Positions 52,946-62,558 of a stretch of DNA of 64,000 nt are shown piece by piece. The stretch's first letter is position 1, and each line of letters begins with the position of its first letter. The position numbers and the translations under genes were made by a program. The notes beneath the pieces are model-generated. The model saw only the letters and a list, made by a program, of their open reading frames with translations. It was not told where the DNA came from and did no database searches. Source of the DNA: CATOSP01 sp965216155 (GTDB lineage: Bacteria; Chloroflexota; Dehalococcoidia; Lucifugimonadales; UBA3495); assembly GCA_965216155.1 (NCBI GenBank), contig CBDCFD010000006.1, positions 806,001 through 870,000 on the forward strand, given 5' to 3'.

Positions 52946-53245
52946 TTGGCTCAAATCAAGATCAACACCCCCAAGGTGCAGTTGGACGAAGCCCTGGCGC
53001 ACATCATGCAATTGCTCCACTACATGGAACGGATAGGGAGACTTCGGCACGGAGTAATGATGCCTCTGGGAGCAGACGCCAGCCAAATGAAGGCGGGTGA
53101 CCAACTATGGCAGCCTTGGACCCCCGAAGAGAGGGAATACATTAAAGGCGTGCGTACCATATTTGCCCACGCGCGTTATTCGGTGTTGGGAAACGGGGCT
53201 CTACGGGTAAGAGATAGATATCATCTACGACCAGGGAAGCCATAA
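52946..53245 (+). CDS. Unrecognised small ORF, start uncertain
   Basis: About 99 residues, possible TTG start at 52946; the frame is open further upstream. AQIKINTPKVQLDEALAHIM and YIKGVRTIFAHARYSVLGNG look protein-like and mostly helical. No family recognised and no ribosome site of note. It could be a decayed gene between the ATPase operon and the next gene. Confidence 0.35.
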   Translation: MAQIKINTPKVQLDEALAHIMQLLHYMERIGRLRHGVMMPLGADASQMKAGDQLWQPWTPEEREYIKGVRTIFAHARYSVLGNGALRVRDRYHLRPGKP

Positions 53246-53799
53246 AGACACGACTTCCATTTTGACAAAACGACAACAGACTGGGAATGGAACGCACAAG
53301 AACTCCAGGAACTTAGCCAAAGATTGGAGACACTGTGTTACAACGCTTTCAGTGTTACTTCATAGCAACTGTCACCTGCCCCACTTGCGGCCAGTCGGTC
53401 GATGGTCGGGATTACCTCACCTGCTGCCGAGGCTGGTGTTGGGGCAGATACCAGTGGGGGCGGCGGAGCAATTCATGGAGAGAACGATGTAATGCCAAAT
53501 AGTAGCCCGACAGTCATCGAGTTCATTACAGTCATTGGCACTATTGCAACTCCCATCCTACTCATTGGTATTTCGGCCATTGGATGGTACTTAAAGAGCC
53601 GTATCGAAGCGTCCTGGAAGACAGAGGCCGAGTTGCGAAGGAGGGCCGAGAAACTTGAGGAAGCTATACGCGACGACAGGCTTCAAGTCTACAACGACAT
53701 TCTTAAACCATTCATAATGTTGTTCACAAAGGAAGAGGCATTGTCAGCGAATGGGCCGCGGAGAGGAAAAACCAAAGAACAGAGTGCCTTAGAGCCTGT

Positions 53800-54613
53800 T
53801 TACAATCTCTTCAGGATTAGCACCGCGAAGGCGAGAACCACCATTTGCAGACTGGTATTGAGCTTCCTCTCGCAGTTCTTCCAAAGGCGGCGGCACTTCT
53901 CCAGCCAGCCGAAAGACCGCTCCACCACCCATCCCCCCGTCTTCACGGGGGCTAAAGGCAGGCAGCACCACGAAGGTGTGCAGTTCGTTGCGTTTCACCA
54001 CTTCCACCGAGGCTCCCAGCAGGCTCTGCACCGCCGCGGCAAAGGGTTTCCCGGTGTATCCCCCATCCACCAGCACATTCTGCACATGGCTCAGGTTGGC
54101 CCGGCGCCGGTCAAACATAGCCAAAGCCCCAGCACGGTCGGTAACGTTGGCGGTGGTCACGTGAATCGCATGGGGCAACCCCTGAGTGTCCACGGCGATG
54201 TGGCGCTTGATTCCAGACACCTTCTTGCCCGAGTCATAGCCCTTGTTCCCGGCGCTGTCGGTGTTCTTGACGCTCTGGGAGTCCACGATACAGAAGCTGG
54301 TCCGTTCTTTCCGACCATTGCTTCGCCGGGCCGCGCCAACCGATTTTTTTAAGACCTGCTCCAGAATGGAATGCTTCGCCGGGTCGGGTCGCTCGCTCCA
54401 TTGCCGGAAATACTTGTAGCAGGTGCGCCAATCCGGGAAGTCCGCAGGCAGCATCCGCCACTGGCACCCGCTTTTGAGGATATAGATCACCCCGCAGAAA
54501 ACGTCGTACAAGTCCATGGTGCGGGGCTTGGTCCGGCGGCGGGCCGACTCCAAATAGGGAAGAATCCGGGCAAATTGTTCCCGGCTGATGTCGCTGGAAT
54601 AGGAATGAGACAT
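53800..54613 (-). pseudogene. IS5-family transposase with a hairpin in its last third
   Basis: Minus strand from the ATG at 54613: REQFARILPYLESARRRTKP, MDLYDVFCGVIYILKSGCQWRMLPADFPDW (part), FCIVDSQSVKNTDSAGNKGYDSGKKVSG (part; first Asp), VLVDGGYTGKPFAAAV (second Asp). After HTFVVLP a hairpin at 53935 moves the frame; the proper continuation RWVVERSFGWLEKCRRLWKNCERKL (part; catalytic Glu) runs to a stop at 53800 beside the terminal repeat. Thus it is inactivated by the hairpin alone. Confidence 0.87.
53935..53960. repeat. Hairpin insertion element, variant tail
   Basis: CCCCCGT, loop CTTC, ACGGGGG, then CTAAAGGCAGG in place of CAGGCT. Stem and loop equal those at 18862. The exact inserted length is uncertain because no sister copy of this IS is in the window. 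Confidence 0.65.
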
Positions 54614-55015
54614 GATTACCCCTCCTCTGGTAACAGACTCAACTTAACATATTGCAAAGATCGTAGACAGGCTCTTAGAAATAATGCAGTCATTGGAGTA
54701 CCGACAGGCAGCTTTCAAATTATCCCTATTTGCGAATGATGATGTTGTCAAAGCCTACAACAACCTCATGCAGTTCTCTTACAAGATGGGGAGTGACGCT
54801 GTTTCAACAGAAGAACACGAATCAAGGGCCATAGGCAGGCAATTGGTAAGTACTTTTGGTGACTTTCTGCTTGAGATACGGAAGAGCGTCGGCAATGAGA
54901 CATCATCTTTGAGTAACCTTGATATGCTGGAGTGGATGATAACAGACATTGATAGCCTGAAAAGATAGCATTAAGAGATGCGCTTTGACGGTATAGGCAC
55001 CATCACCCAAGTCTA

Positions 55016-55169
55016 ACTAAACTAAAGCCAAGGTGGGATGTACATTTAAGTGGCGATGATGATCAGCCGGGTTGCGCGGGTTCATTCCTCTCATCCGTAT
55101 CTGGAGAATGGCCCGTCCTCGTCGCTTGTCTCCCACCGTCTGCGCATTTCACCTTGGCTTCGGTTTAGT
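55016..55169. repeat. 154-bp MITE, copy B
   Basis: Ends ACTAAACTAAAGCCAAGGTG and CACCTTGGCTTCGGTTTAGT. Same length as copy A at 34244. It lies between the split membrane gene and the methyltransferase gene. Confidence 0.82.
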
Positions 55170-55294
55170 ACTCAAGGTAGCCATCCAACGGATTTGGACA
55201 TTGCGGGTTACACCGTTCGTAGTCAGACAATCCAAAATGTCCGCTTCCTTCCAGAGACAGAGCAGTGCCGCCCCAACCGGAATCAGAGGTAGAA

Positions 55295-58183
55295 ATGACT
55301 TCAGGCGACACAGGCCGCCGACTCATAGAGGATTGGTTGCCCGTCAACGAAATCAGCGTGGAAGCGGTCCGAGAGGGCGGAGCACTCGCAGGGCACCCGC
55401 CCGTAAACCAGCTTCACGTCTGGTGGGCCAGACGACCCCTTATCGTATCCCGTGCAGTAGTAGCCGCGTCTATACTGCCCGAAGACGCGAACCGCGCTGA
55501 GTTCATCAGCAATATAGGAACCTCTCCCGATGTCGTTACCGCCCGACGACAGATGGACGAGGTGAAAGCCACGGGGCAGTGGTCAAAAATCTCATTCCCA
55601 AACCAGAGGTCCTTCCTGCATAACCCCAAGTTTCTAGCAGAAGACTACGGTACTGCCCCAGTACTGTTGGACATCACCTCAGGCGGCGGGTCCATACCCT
55701 TCGAGGCCGGACGCCTCGGACTCAGGACCATCGCCAACGAGCTTAACCCTGTGGCCGGCCTGGTACTCCGCGCTACCTGCGAGTGGCCCCAGAAGCACGG
55801 ATGGGAACTCCTGGACCACTTCCAGGAAGTAAAAGGCCGGTTCCTGGAACGAGTACGTGAGCTGACGGCTGGTCTATATCCTGAGGAACAACAACCCGAA
55901 GATGAGCCCGGAAATCAACAAAATGAGAACGTGCGGGCGAAAAGATACGCCCAAACGTATCTTTTCGCCCGCACCGTGAAATGTCCTTCTTGCGAAGGAA
56001 CAATACCTCTATCCCCGAACTGGAGGCTGGACTCCAAGGGCACCGGCGTCAGGGTGGTGCCGGACACCACATCCGGAACCTGTTCATTCGAGATAGTCAC
56101 GAGGGCATCCGACCAGTCCCCGGGAACCGTTTCCCGGGCCAAGGCCACCTGCCCATACCCGACCTGTGGGGCGACTACCCCCACTGGTTACATCCCCCAA
56201 GAGGCCCAGGGTGGCAAATTGGGACACCAACTTTACTGCATCATCTACCGCGACACCTGGCACACCAAGACCAAGTCAGGGGCACCTTCCAAGCGTCCAA
56301 AGACTGCCCGCGGCTTCCGGGTTCCTACATCGGACGATGACAATACCGCCAAGGTTGAAACCAAGCTAACGGAGCAAGCCGAGGTATGGGCACGGGAAAA
56401 CATTCTTCCCACCGAGGAAGTGCCCCACGGAGACGATCAACGCCCCCACAACTACGGGATGCCCCGCTGGCGGGACATGTTCAGCCCCCGCCAGCTTCTG
56501 GCTCACGGATACTGCGTCCAGGCGTTCCATGACCTGGTTGACGAGGACCGGGACGCCGACAAGCTCAACGAGAACCGCAAAGCCGCCTGGTGCTACCTTG
56601 CCCTGGCGATGGACAAACTGATCAACACCAACAGCCTCCACTGCCGGTGGCACCCAAACAGACAGGTAGTGGCGGGAACCTTTGATCGACACGACTTCGG
56701 AATGAAGTGGTCTTACTCGGAAATGGCCATCGCCATCGAAGGGTTGGGACTGGAATGGGCCCTGAATGACTTGGACGACTGCCTGAGGCAACTCATCCAG
56801 ATGTCGGGTCACCAGCAGGAGGACCCTTCCAAAGGCAAGCTGATGGACATGGGCCAAGGCGAAACCCTTACTGCTCCTCCCAGCAGGGTCATCATCGGTC
56901 CTGCACAGGACACCGACCTGCCCTCCGCTTCCGTGGACACCATCGTCTTCGACCCACCTTACCATAACAACGTCAACTACGCAGAACTCTCCGACTTCTT
57001 CTACGTCTGGCTCAAGCGCACCGCCGGCTACGTCCTTGGCGACTCCCTGATGGGTCCCCACCTCACCGACAAGGTCAACGAAGCCATCGCCAGCCCTGCC
57101 CGCTTCCGGCACGAGGCCCAAGATTCCGGAAAGTCCGCCTCGGCCCTGGCAACCCGGGACTACGAGAACAAGATGGCGGAGATTTTCAGGGAATGCCGCC
57201 GGGTCATAAAGCCCGAAGGCATCATGACCGTCATGTTCACCCACAAGTCCACCGACGCCTGGGACGCCCTGACCGTCGCTTTGATCGAGTCCGGCTTCGG
57301 CATCACCCGGACTTGGCCGGTCAAGACCGAGGCGGACAGCTCAATCCACATCATGGAGCGGGCCGCAGCCCGCTCCACCATCCTGTTGGTGTGCAGGCCC
57401 AGGGCCGACAATCCGACTCCGGAACCCTGGCACGTCGTCGAGTCCCGCATCGCCCAGGCCGTCCGCGCGGACATCCCCACCCTCCAGGACTACGGCCTCA
57501 GCCCCGTCGACCAGTACCTCGCCGCCTTCGGCCCGGACCGGCAGGTCATCTCAGAACACTGGGGCTCCGAGCGGGCCGTGAGCAACCCGGACCGGACCGG
57601 CGACGAGTTCGCCGTCACCCCCACCGATGCCCTCCAGGTGGCCCGTCGGGAGGTCCTCGCCCACCGAACCAGGGAAATCTCCCAACGCTGGTCCGAGAGC
57701 GGCGGGGACCCAGTGACCCGCTTCTACATCCTGGCCCAAGATGGCGCCGGAGCAGCAACCATCCCCTTCGACGAGGCCAACCTGTTCGCCCGGGCCATCG
57801 GCCTTGACCTCTCCAGTAATGAAGCGAAACGTATTCTAGTCGCGAATGGGGACAAGGTGACCCTGAAGTCCGCCAGGGACCGTCTGGCCGAAAACATCAT
57901 CTCCCCGCAGCGTCCAGCCCAGACCGCCCTGGACCAGGTACACACGGCGATAGCCATCACGGACCGGCACGACAGCGCCGCCGCTTTGGAATGGCTGACC
58001 ATGCAGCACCACAACCCCCAGGGGGCCGAGTTCAAGGGAACCATGGAGGCCCTGATCCGGGTCACGAAGCCCGGGCACGAGGACCTGCGCCCGGCGACTA
58101 ACTTATGGCGGCTCCTCTACGAGGAAGCCCCGCCCGTCCAGATGGCCCTGCTGGACGCCATCGCGGAGACTAGCGCCGCATGA
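55295..58183 (+). CDS. DUF1156-type DNA methyltransferase of the antiphage locus
   Basis: 962 residues from the ATG at 55295 (AGAGG six bases upstream). The N-terminus LIEDWLPVNEISVEAVREGG and HVWWARRPLIVSRAVVAASI is the DUF1156 signature. DITSGGGSIPFEAGRLGLRTIANELNP (part) is the SAM-binding G-loop region; FDPPYHNNVNY near residue 552 is the catalytic DPPY of N6A/N4C methyltransferases, so motif order is permuted or split. Two CxxC pairs (KCPSCEG, CPYPTC) near 229-290 form a zinc module. It overlaps the helicase by ATGA. Expected to modify host DNA so that the helicase/ATPase partners act on unmodified phage DNA. A long palindrome lies within the gene at 55931. Confidence 0.9.
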   Translation: MTSGDTGRRLIEDWLPVNEISVEAVREGGALAGHPPVNQLHVWWARRPLIVSRAVVAASILPEDANRAEFISNIGTSPDVVTARRQMDEVKATGQWSKISFPNQRSFLHNPKFLAEDYGTAPVLLDITSGGGSIPFEAGRLGLRTIANELNPVAGLVLRATCEWPQKHGWELLDHFQEVKGRFLERVRELTAGLYPEEQQPEDEPGNQQNENVRAKRYAQTYLFARTVKCPSCEGTIPLSPNWRLDSKGTGVRVVPDTTSGTCSFEIVTRASDQSPGTVSRAKATCPYPTCGATTPTGYIPQEAQGGKLGHQLYCIIYRDTWHTKTKSGAPSKRPKTARGFRVPTSDDDNTAKVETKLTEQAEVWARENILPTEEVPHGDDQRPHNYGMPRWRDMFSPRQLLAHGYCVQAFHDLVDEDRDADKLNENRKAAWCYLALAMDKLINTNSLHCRWHPNRQVVAGTFDRHDFGMKWSYSEMAIAIEGLGLEWALNDLDDCLRQLIQMSGHQQEDPSKGKLMDMGQGETLTAPPSRVIIGPAQDTDLPSASVDTIVFDPPYHNNVNYAELSDFFYVWLKRTAGYVLGDSLMGPHLTDKVNEAIASPARFRHEAQDSGKSASALATRDYENKMAEIFRECRRVIKPEGIMTVMFTHKSTDAWDALTVALIESGFGITRTWPVKTEADSSIHIMERAAARSTILLVCRPRADNPTPEPWHVVESRIAQAVRADIPTLQDYGLSPVDQYLAAFGPDRQVISEHWGSERAVSNPDRTGDEFAVTPTDALQVARREVLAHRTREISQRWSESGGDPVTRFYILAQDGAGAATIPFDEANLFARAIGLDLSSNEAKRILVANGDKVTLKSARDRLAENIISPQRPAQTALDQVHTAIAITDRHDSAAALEWLTMQHHNPQGAEFKGTMEALIRVTKPGHEDLRPATNLWRLLYEEAPPVQMALLDAIAETSAA
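55931..55974. repeat. Perfect 19-bp inverted repeat inside methyltransferase gene
   Basis: GTGCGGGCGAAAAGATACG, loop CCCAAA, exact complement to 55974. It encodes VRAKRYAQTYLFARTV in frame. The right arm looks like native protein (YLFARTVKC). Confidence 0.9.
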
Positions 58184-61080
58184 GCCTCCGCGATGTCTCA
58201 TTCCAGAGCAGTTACAACCCCGACAACTGCTCGGACATCATCGGGCGACTGTACGAGCCGGCCCTAGCAGAGTCCGTCCAGTACGACCGGACCACCTACG
58301 GGTTCTCCCCGGCAGGCCTCATCAACGCTGCCGCCGGCATCGCCGGGCTGGTCCGGAACGGAGGCCGCATCCAGCTGATCTGCGATCAGACCCTGGAGGC
58401 CGACGTCGTCCAGACAGTGATCGACGGGAAGGTGCAGGCCGCCGACGCCCTACGGGACCACATCCCGTCGGAATCCCTGACCGACATAAATCCCGAGGAC
58501 ATCAAGGGCAGGGAACAGCTCGAGCTAATCACCTGGATGGTCAGGAATGACCTGCTGGAAATCAAGGTCGCCATCAGGGCCTCAGGCATCTTCCACCCAA
58601 AGATCGGCATACTGACCGATTCCCAGAATAACCGCGTAGCTTTCAACGGGAGCGCCAACGAGAGCATCCACGGCTGGGACTTCAACTACGAGTGCCTGGA
58701 CGTCTTCTGCTCCTGGGATGAACCCAAGAGGGTTGCCGACAAGGAGGAACAGTTCCAGCAGCTCTGGGAGGGACACAGCCGCGGGGCTATCGTCATCCCT
58801 ATCCCGGACGATTACCAGGAGTACCTGAAACAGGTCGCACCACAGACTGACCCGACGAAACCCAAGCCGCCGCCGGTCCTACCCGAGGATGAGAGAGACC
58901 TGCTCTGGTCCCGCATCAGGGATGCCATCGCCAACGATCCGGCAACCACGGCCGAGACGGTGGCCGCGGAGCTCTGGCCTCACCAGGAGAACTTCCGCCG
59001 TCAGAGAGCAACAGGGCCAGGCCCCGACCGGCTTCTCATTGCCGACGAGGTGGGCCTGGGCAAGACGATCCAGGCCGGAATACTGCTCAAGACCCGCATC
59101 AACCAGGGCAAGGTGGACCGGCTCCTCATCCTGACCCCCAAGAGCGCCCTCAGACAGTGGCAACAGGAGCTCCGGCACAAGTTCAATATTGATGTGCCCA
59201 TCCTCGAACGGTCCGGCATCCAGATGGTCCTCATCCACCCCGACGGCTCCGAGGAACCTGCGCCCGACCCACCATGGGACACTCCCCACTGCCTGATCTC
59301 CTACCACTGGCTGCGGCGGAACCGGCAGGCATTCCTGGCCAGTGATCCCCATTACGACACGGTAATCGTTGACGAAGCCCACCACGCCCGGTTCCAGGAC
59401 GTGAACGACCCTCAGAGGCGCCGTCCCAACCAGTTCCTGACCCTACTCCGGGAAGTCTCCAGCAGGGCCAGGGACCTGGTCCTGCTCACCGCCACACCCA
59501 TGCAGATCAGCGAAACCGAACTGTGGGCACTACTCAACCTGCTGGAACCCCAGGGGTGGAACGAGACCCAGTTCAGCATCTTCTACGATGAGTCCATCGA
59601 GCTGAACCCGGGGCACTGGCGAGCCCTGCGGGACCTGTACCGGGAGAAAGCGCCCAGGCCGGAGGAGTTGAGAGACCGCGCAGAGCGCCTGATCTGGCAT
59701 GACAACGAGATGTTCGTGGGAGCCCAGCTCGACAACCAGACAATGCAGGCCAGCGCCGCCATAATGCGGAGCAACGCCCCTCCAAAACGGAACATGTCCC
59801 GTCACACCCGCGGTCTCCTCAAGCGGTACCAGGAAGCCGGCTTGATTACCATGACCATCCCTGAGCGGAAGGTCCAGGACGACCCCATCACGATGAGTCC
59901 GGAGGAACGGGAACTGTACAACGACATCAACGAGCTGGTGAACGAGTGCTACGGCAACAACCCGGCCCTCAACCAGACCGCGGTGGGGTTCATAATGACC
60001 GTCTACCGGAAACGGCTGGGGTCGTCGGCCCACTCCTACGCCTGTTCAATCCAGAACCACCTGGACCGGCGGGAGGCAGACGAGGAGGAATGGGAGCTGA
60101 TCAGCCAGTCCCCGGACGAAGAACCGGACGTGGAGGACCCTGATTACATCCTCCCCGGGACAACCCTGACCAACCGGCAACATGCCCTTCTCGTGGAAAC
60201 CAGAGAGAGAGCCCAGCAGCTCGCCCGTCACGACACCAAGTACCAGCGGCTCCTGCGGCACCTGGGACAGTTGGAGCAGGCCGGACACCGCAAGATAATC
60301 ATCTTCACCCAGTTCCAGGACACCCAGGACTACCTTGGCGACCGGCTGGTCAACGGGGCTGGAAAATCGGTGACACGAATCTCCGGACAGGATACCCACC
60401 TGCCGGGCCCCACAAGGGAAGAACGCATACAGGCCTTTCGTGACTCGGAGCGAGGAATCCTCGTATGCACCGAGACCGCGGCAGAGTCCCTGAACCTCCA
60501 GTTCTGCACGGCGCTAGTGAACTACGACATCCCGTGGAACCCGATGACCCTGGAGCAGCGGATAGGACGCATCGACCGAATCGGCCAAGCACGTCAGACT
60601 ATCGACGTGATAAACCTTTTTTACGCCGAGACCGCCGAATACGACGCCTACCGGATCATGGGAAATCGGATGAAGGCCATCGAGGAGAACGTGGGACCCT
60701 ACCGGCCCATCATGCAACCCAACGTCGAACGGGTGATTGCCAACGCACACCGGAGGGGGGCGAGCGCAGCCGACATCGAGAAAGAGCTGGAAGGAATCAC
60801 GGCCTCGGTGACGATGGACCTCGACCTGCTCAACACGGAAATTGAGAGCAGGGAGCCGGTTGTCCCGAAGGTGACGATAGCCGAACTCACCCGGATACTG
60901 AACATCCCCGAACTCATGCCCGAAGGTTGGACATCCAGCCCCGCCGGCAGGAACCACTGGAGAGTCACCAACCCCCACGGGCAACAATGGACCGTGACCA
61001 CTGACAGAGGAGCCCACGATTACGCCCCCGACCGAGTAGAATGGTGGGGGCCAGGTAGCCCTTCATTCCCAAGCACCTGA
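58180..61080 (+). CDS. PLD-like nuclease domain fused to SNF2-type helicase
   Basis: 966 residues. N-terminal part: IFHPKIGILTDSQNNRVAFNGSANES (part) near 140-165 is the HxK...GSxN motif of a phospholipase-D-like nuclease domain. The helicase core follows: LIADEVGLGKTIQAGILLKT near 285 (Walker A), LLILTPKSALRQWQQEL (Ia), VIVDEAHHARF near 397 (DEAH), LVLLTATPMQ (III), RKIIIFTQFQDTQDYLGDRL (IV), GILVCTETAAESLNLQFC and LEQRIGRIDRIGQ near 790 (VI). It overlaps the methyltransferase stop by ATGA. PLD-SNF2 proteins with methyltransferase partners occur in DISARM-like and DUF499/DUF1156 antiphage systems. Confidence 0.92.
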   Translation: MSLRDVSFQSSYNPDNCSDIIGRLYEPALAESVQYDRTTYGFSPAGLINAAAGIAGLVRNGGRIQLICDQTLEADVVQTVIDGKVQAADALRDHIPSESLTDINPEDIKGREQLELITWMVRNDLLEIKVAIRASGIFHPKIGILTDSQNNRVAFNGSANESIHGWDFNYECLDVFCSWDEPKRVADKEEQFQQLWEGHSRGAIVIPIPDDYQEYLKQVAPQTDPTKPKPPPVLPEDERDLLWSRIRDAIANDPATTAETVAAELWPHQENFRRQRATGPGPDRLLIADEVGLGKTIQAGILLKTRINQGKVDRLLILTPKSALRQWQQELRHKFNIDVPILERSGIQMVLIHPDGSEEPAPDPPWDTPHCLISYHWLRRNRQAFLASDPHYDTVIVDEAHHARFQDVNDPQRRRPNQFLTLLREVSSRARDLVLLTATPMQISETELWALLNLLEPQGWNETQFSIFYDESIELNPGHWRALRDLYREKAPRPEELRDRAERLIWHDNEMFVGAQLDNQTMQASAAIMRSNAPPKRNMSRHTRGLLKRYQEAGLITMTIPERKVQDDPITMSPEERELYNDINELVNECYGNNPALNQTAVGFIMTVYRKRLGSSAHSYACSIQNHLDRREADEEEWELISQSPDEEPDVEDPDYILPGTTLTNRQHALLVETRERAQQLARHDTKYQRLLRHLGQLEQAGHRKIIIFTQFQDTQDYLGDRLVNGAGKSVTRISGQDTHLPGPTREERIQAFRDSERGILVCTETAAESLNLQFCTALVNYDIPWNPMTLEQRIGRIDRIGQARQTIDVINLFYAETAEYDAYRIMGNRMKAIEENVGPYRPIMQPNVERVIANAHRRGASAADIEKELEGITASVTMDLDLLNTEIESREPVVPKVTIAELTRILNIPELMPEGWTSSPAGRNHWRVTNPHGQQWTVTTDRGAHDYAPDRVEWWGPGSPSFPST

Positions 61081-61176
61081 GCAACACAACCCGAGTTCCG
61101 TGCAACCTAGCGGCGACACCATGAAGCAACGTCCTCAGGGCGTGGTGGGATGGAGCCCAACACCACGTAGACCAGA

Positions 61177-62475
61177 ATGACCCAGAAACGAAAAAACAAC
61201 AAGGGGACGAAATCCCCCATGACACGACCCCTGGAACACCTCTTGGAGGTTGGAGACTCCGTAACCTACGGGCAACTCTGCTGGTCCCTCGGGAACAGGG
61301 ACACCATAAGGCATCAGGCGGGGGACGAAATCACGCTGGGCGGATGGGAAGGATCCGGCAGGCCCCTAGAAACCTCGTTCCAGTTGACCGAGGAGACCAT
61401 CGAGAACATCAACCGATGCCTGGGCATGAGGACCTGCGGGGAAGCATCCGCGTTGTTCACCCCACCGCCGGAGGAAGTGGAACCCGGGGGAGAATGCCCA
61501 CATGGCCATCAACAAGCCGCCTGGGACTACATGATGTACGGCATCCGCCCCACCAAGCCATGCCCGGAGTGCGGGGAAATCCCCACCTTCGACGACTGTG
61601 CCATGAGCCTGGACCTCAGGTCAAGAGAGCCAGTCAAAGGCGTTGACGGGAATGAGTACCAGATCTGCCCGGAGTGCGGCGACGACATGCTCGAACTCCA
61701 CGGAGACGACTCCGTCGGGTGGGGGTGGACCATGGCCTGCTTGAACTGTGGATGGGAGATAAAGCAAGCCGAGGAACTCGACATCTACCAGTACTCCGAC
61801 CTCATGGAAGAGATAAAACTCAAGGTGGAAGCCATACAACGGGTCATGGAGATGCCCGGGATCATAAACCAGACCCGGGTGGAGACAGCATGTCTCCAAC
61901 TCCGGATGGTCCTGGAACTCATCGTGTTCAGCTCCCTGGTCTCCAACAAGGACGCATGGCAGAAGTCCCAGGATGAACTCCGCAGGGTCTGGAACATCAA
62001 GAAGATCATGGGCGACCTGAGAGGAATCCACAGCAGGTATTACCCCGAACCGAAGGGGAAAAGGGGAGACTTCCTGACGGAAGAGAGGCTTGTAACCGTC
62101 TACGACCAGCTGAATAAGATCATTCACGCAGAGAATCCTATGGGGGCCCAGGTCGGTCTCAGGCACTACATGGAGTCCATGCCCAAATGGCTGGAGTGGG
62201 CAACGAACCTGCTCATGGAGCACAAGGTCTTCCTCTACCATCACCCCAATGTGTTCTACTGGGTCAGGATGTTCGGAGGACCGGCGGAGGATGTCCTCTG
62301 CACTCCCGTCAGGGCAACGCCCAACGGAGAAGAACTCTGCCCATGTCCGGATTGCGTCCAGGAAGGAAACAGGCAGTACTGCGAGTACATCGAAGATCCC
62401 TGGCCGGAATGCCAGTTGCAGGAACTGGAACCAGCCCAGACCGATGGTAAGAGAATAGCGGAAACCCTCGACTAG
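61177..62475 (+). CDS. Unrecognised protein with two zinc ribbons, antiphage locus
   Basis: 432 residues from 61177; the ATG at 61219 (MTRPLEHLLEVGDSVTYGQLCW) is an alternative start. Zinc ribbons: CPECGEIPTF and QICPECGDDM...MACLNCGW at about residues 129-195. The C-terminal half is helical, with VETACLQLRMVLELIVFSSLVSN and LNKIIHAENPMG resembling HEPN/AbiV-like or DUF4145-type helical bundles, though no R-x4-6-H catalytic motif is certain. It lies 96 bp after the helicase on the same strand, so a role in the same system is likely. Function unknown. Confidence 0.6.
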   Translation: MTQKRKNNKGTKSPMTRPLEHLLEVGDSVTYGQLCWSLGNRDTIRHQAGDEITLGGWEGSGRPLETSFQLTEETIENINRCLGMRTCGEASALFTPPPEEVEPGGECPHGHQQAAWDYMMYGIRPTKPCPECGEIPTFDDCAMSLDLRSREPVKGVDGNEYQICPECGDDMLELHGDDSVGWGWTMACLNCGWEIKQAEELDIYQYSDLMEEIKLKVEAIQRVMEMPGIINQTRVETACLQLRMVLELIVFSSLVSNKDAWQKSQDELRRVWNIKKIMGDLRGIHSRYYPEPKGKRGDFLTEERLVTVYDQLNKIIHAENPMGAQVGLRHYMESMPKWLEWATNLLMEHKVFLYHHPNVFYWVRMFGGPAEDVLCTPVRATPNGEELCPCPDCVQEGNRQYCEYIEDPWPECQLQELEPAQTDGKRIAETLD

Positions 62476-62558
62476 AACGATGCCGAATTGCCTAGACCAC
62501 TTCCGTCCCAGATTCCGCTGAATGGAAGAGGCCGACCACTGGGGCCCCCGAGAGCAAA

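Larger units (their letters stand above)
53792..54674 (-). mobile_element. IS5-family (IS427/ISL2-like) element, TTA target duplication
   Basis: Ends GAGCCTGTTTACAATCT and, inverted, GAGCCTGTCTACGATCT. The flanking TTA is duplicated at 53789 and 54675. Its transposase is interrupted by a hairpin. Confidence 0.87.
53492..54968 (+). pseudogene. Membrane-anchored coiled-coil protein split by IS5
   Basis: The 5' part (53492-53791) encodes a transmembrane segment, FITVIGTIATPILLIGISAI, and a charged coiled coil, KTEAELRRRAEKLEEAIRDD. The 3' part (54678-54968) continues LEIMQSLEYRQAAFKLSLFA ... DMLEWMITDIDSLKR. Removing the IS5 and one copy of the TTA target duplication gives a continuous 196-codon gene (GCC TTA GAA). 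The protein, an N-terminally anchored coiled-coil protein of unknown family, lies inside the antiphage locus but need not belong to it. Confidence 0.75.

Noticed and set aside
49565..61080. DISARM system
   Set aside because: DISARM needs DrmA/DrmB/DrmC with its own methylase; here a DUF499-type ATPase and a DUF1156 methyltransferase are present and no DUF1998 (DrmB) gene.
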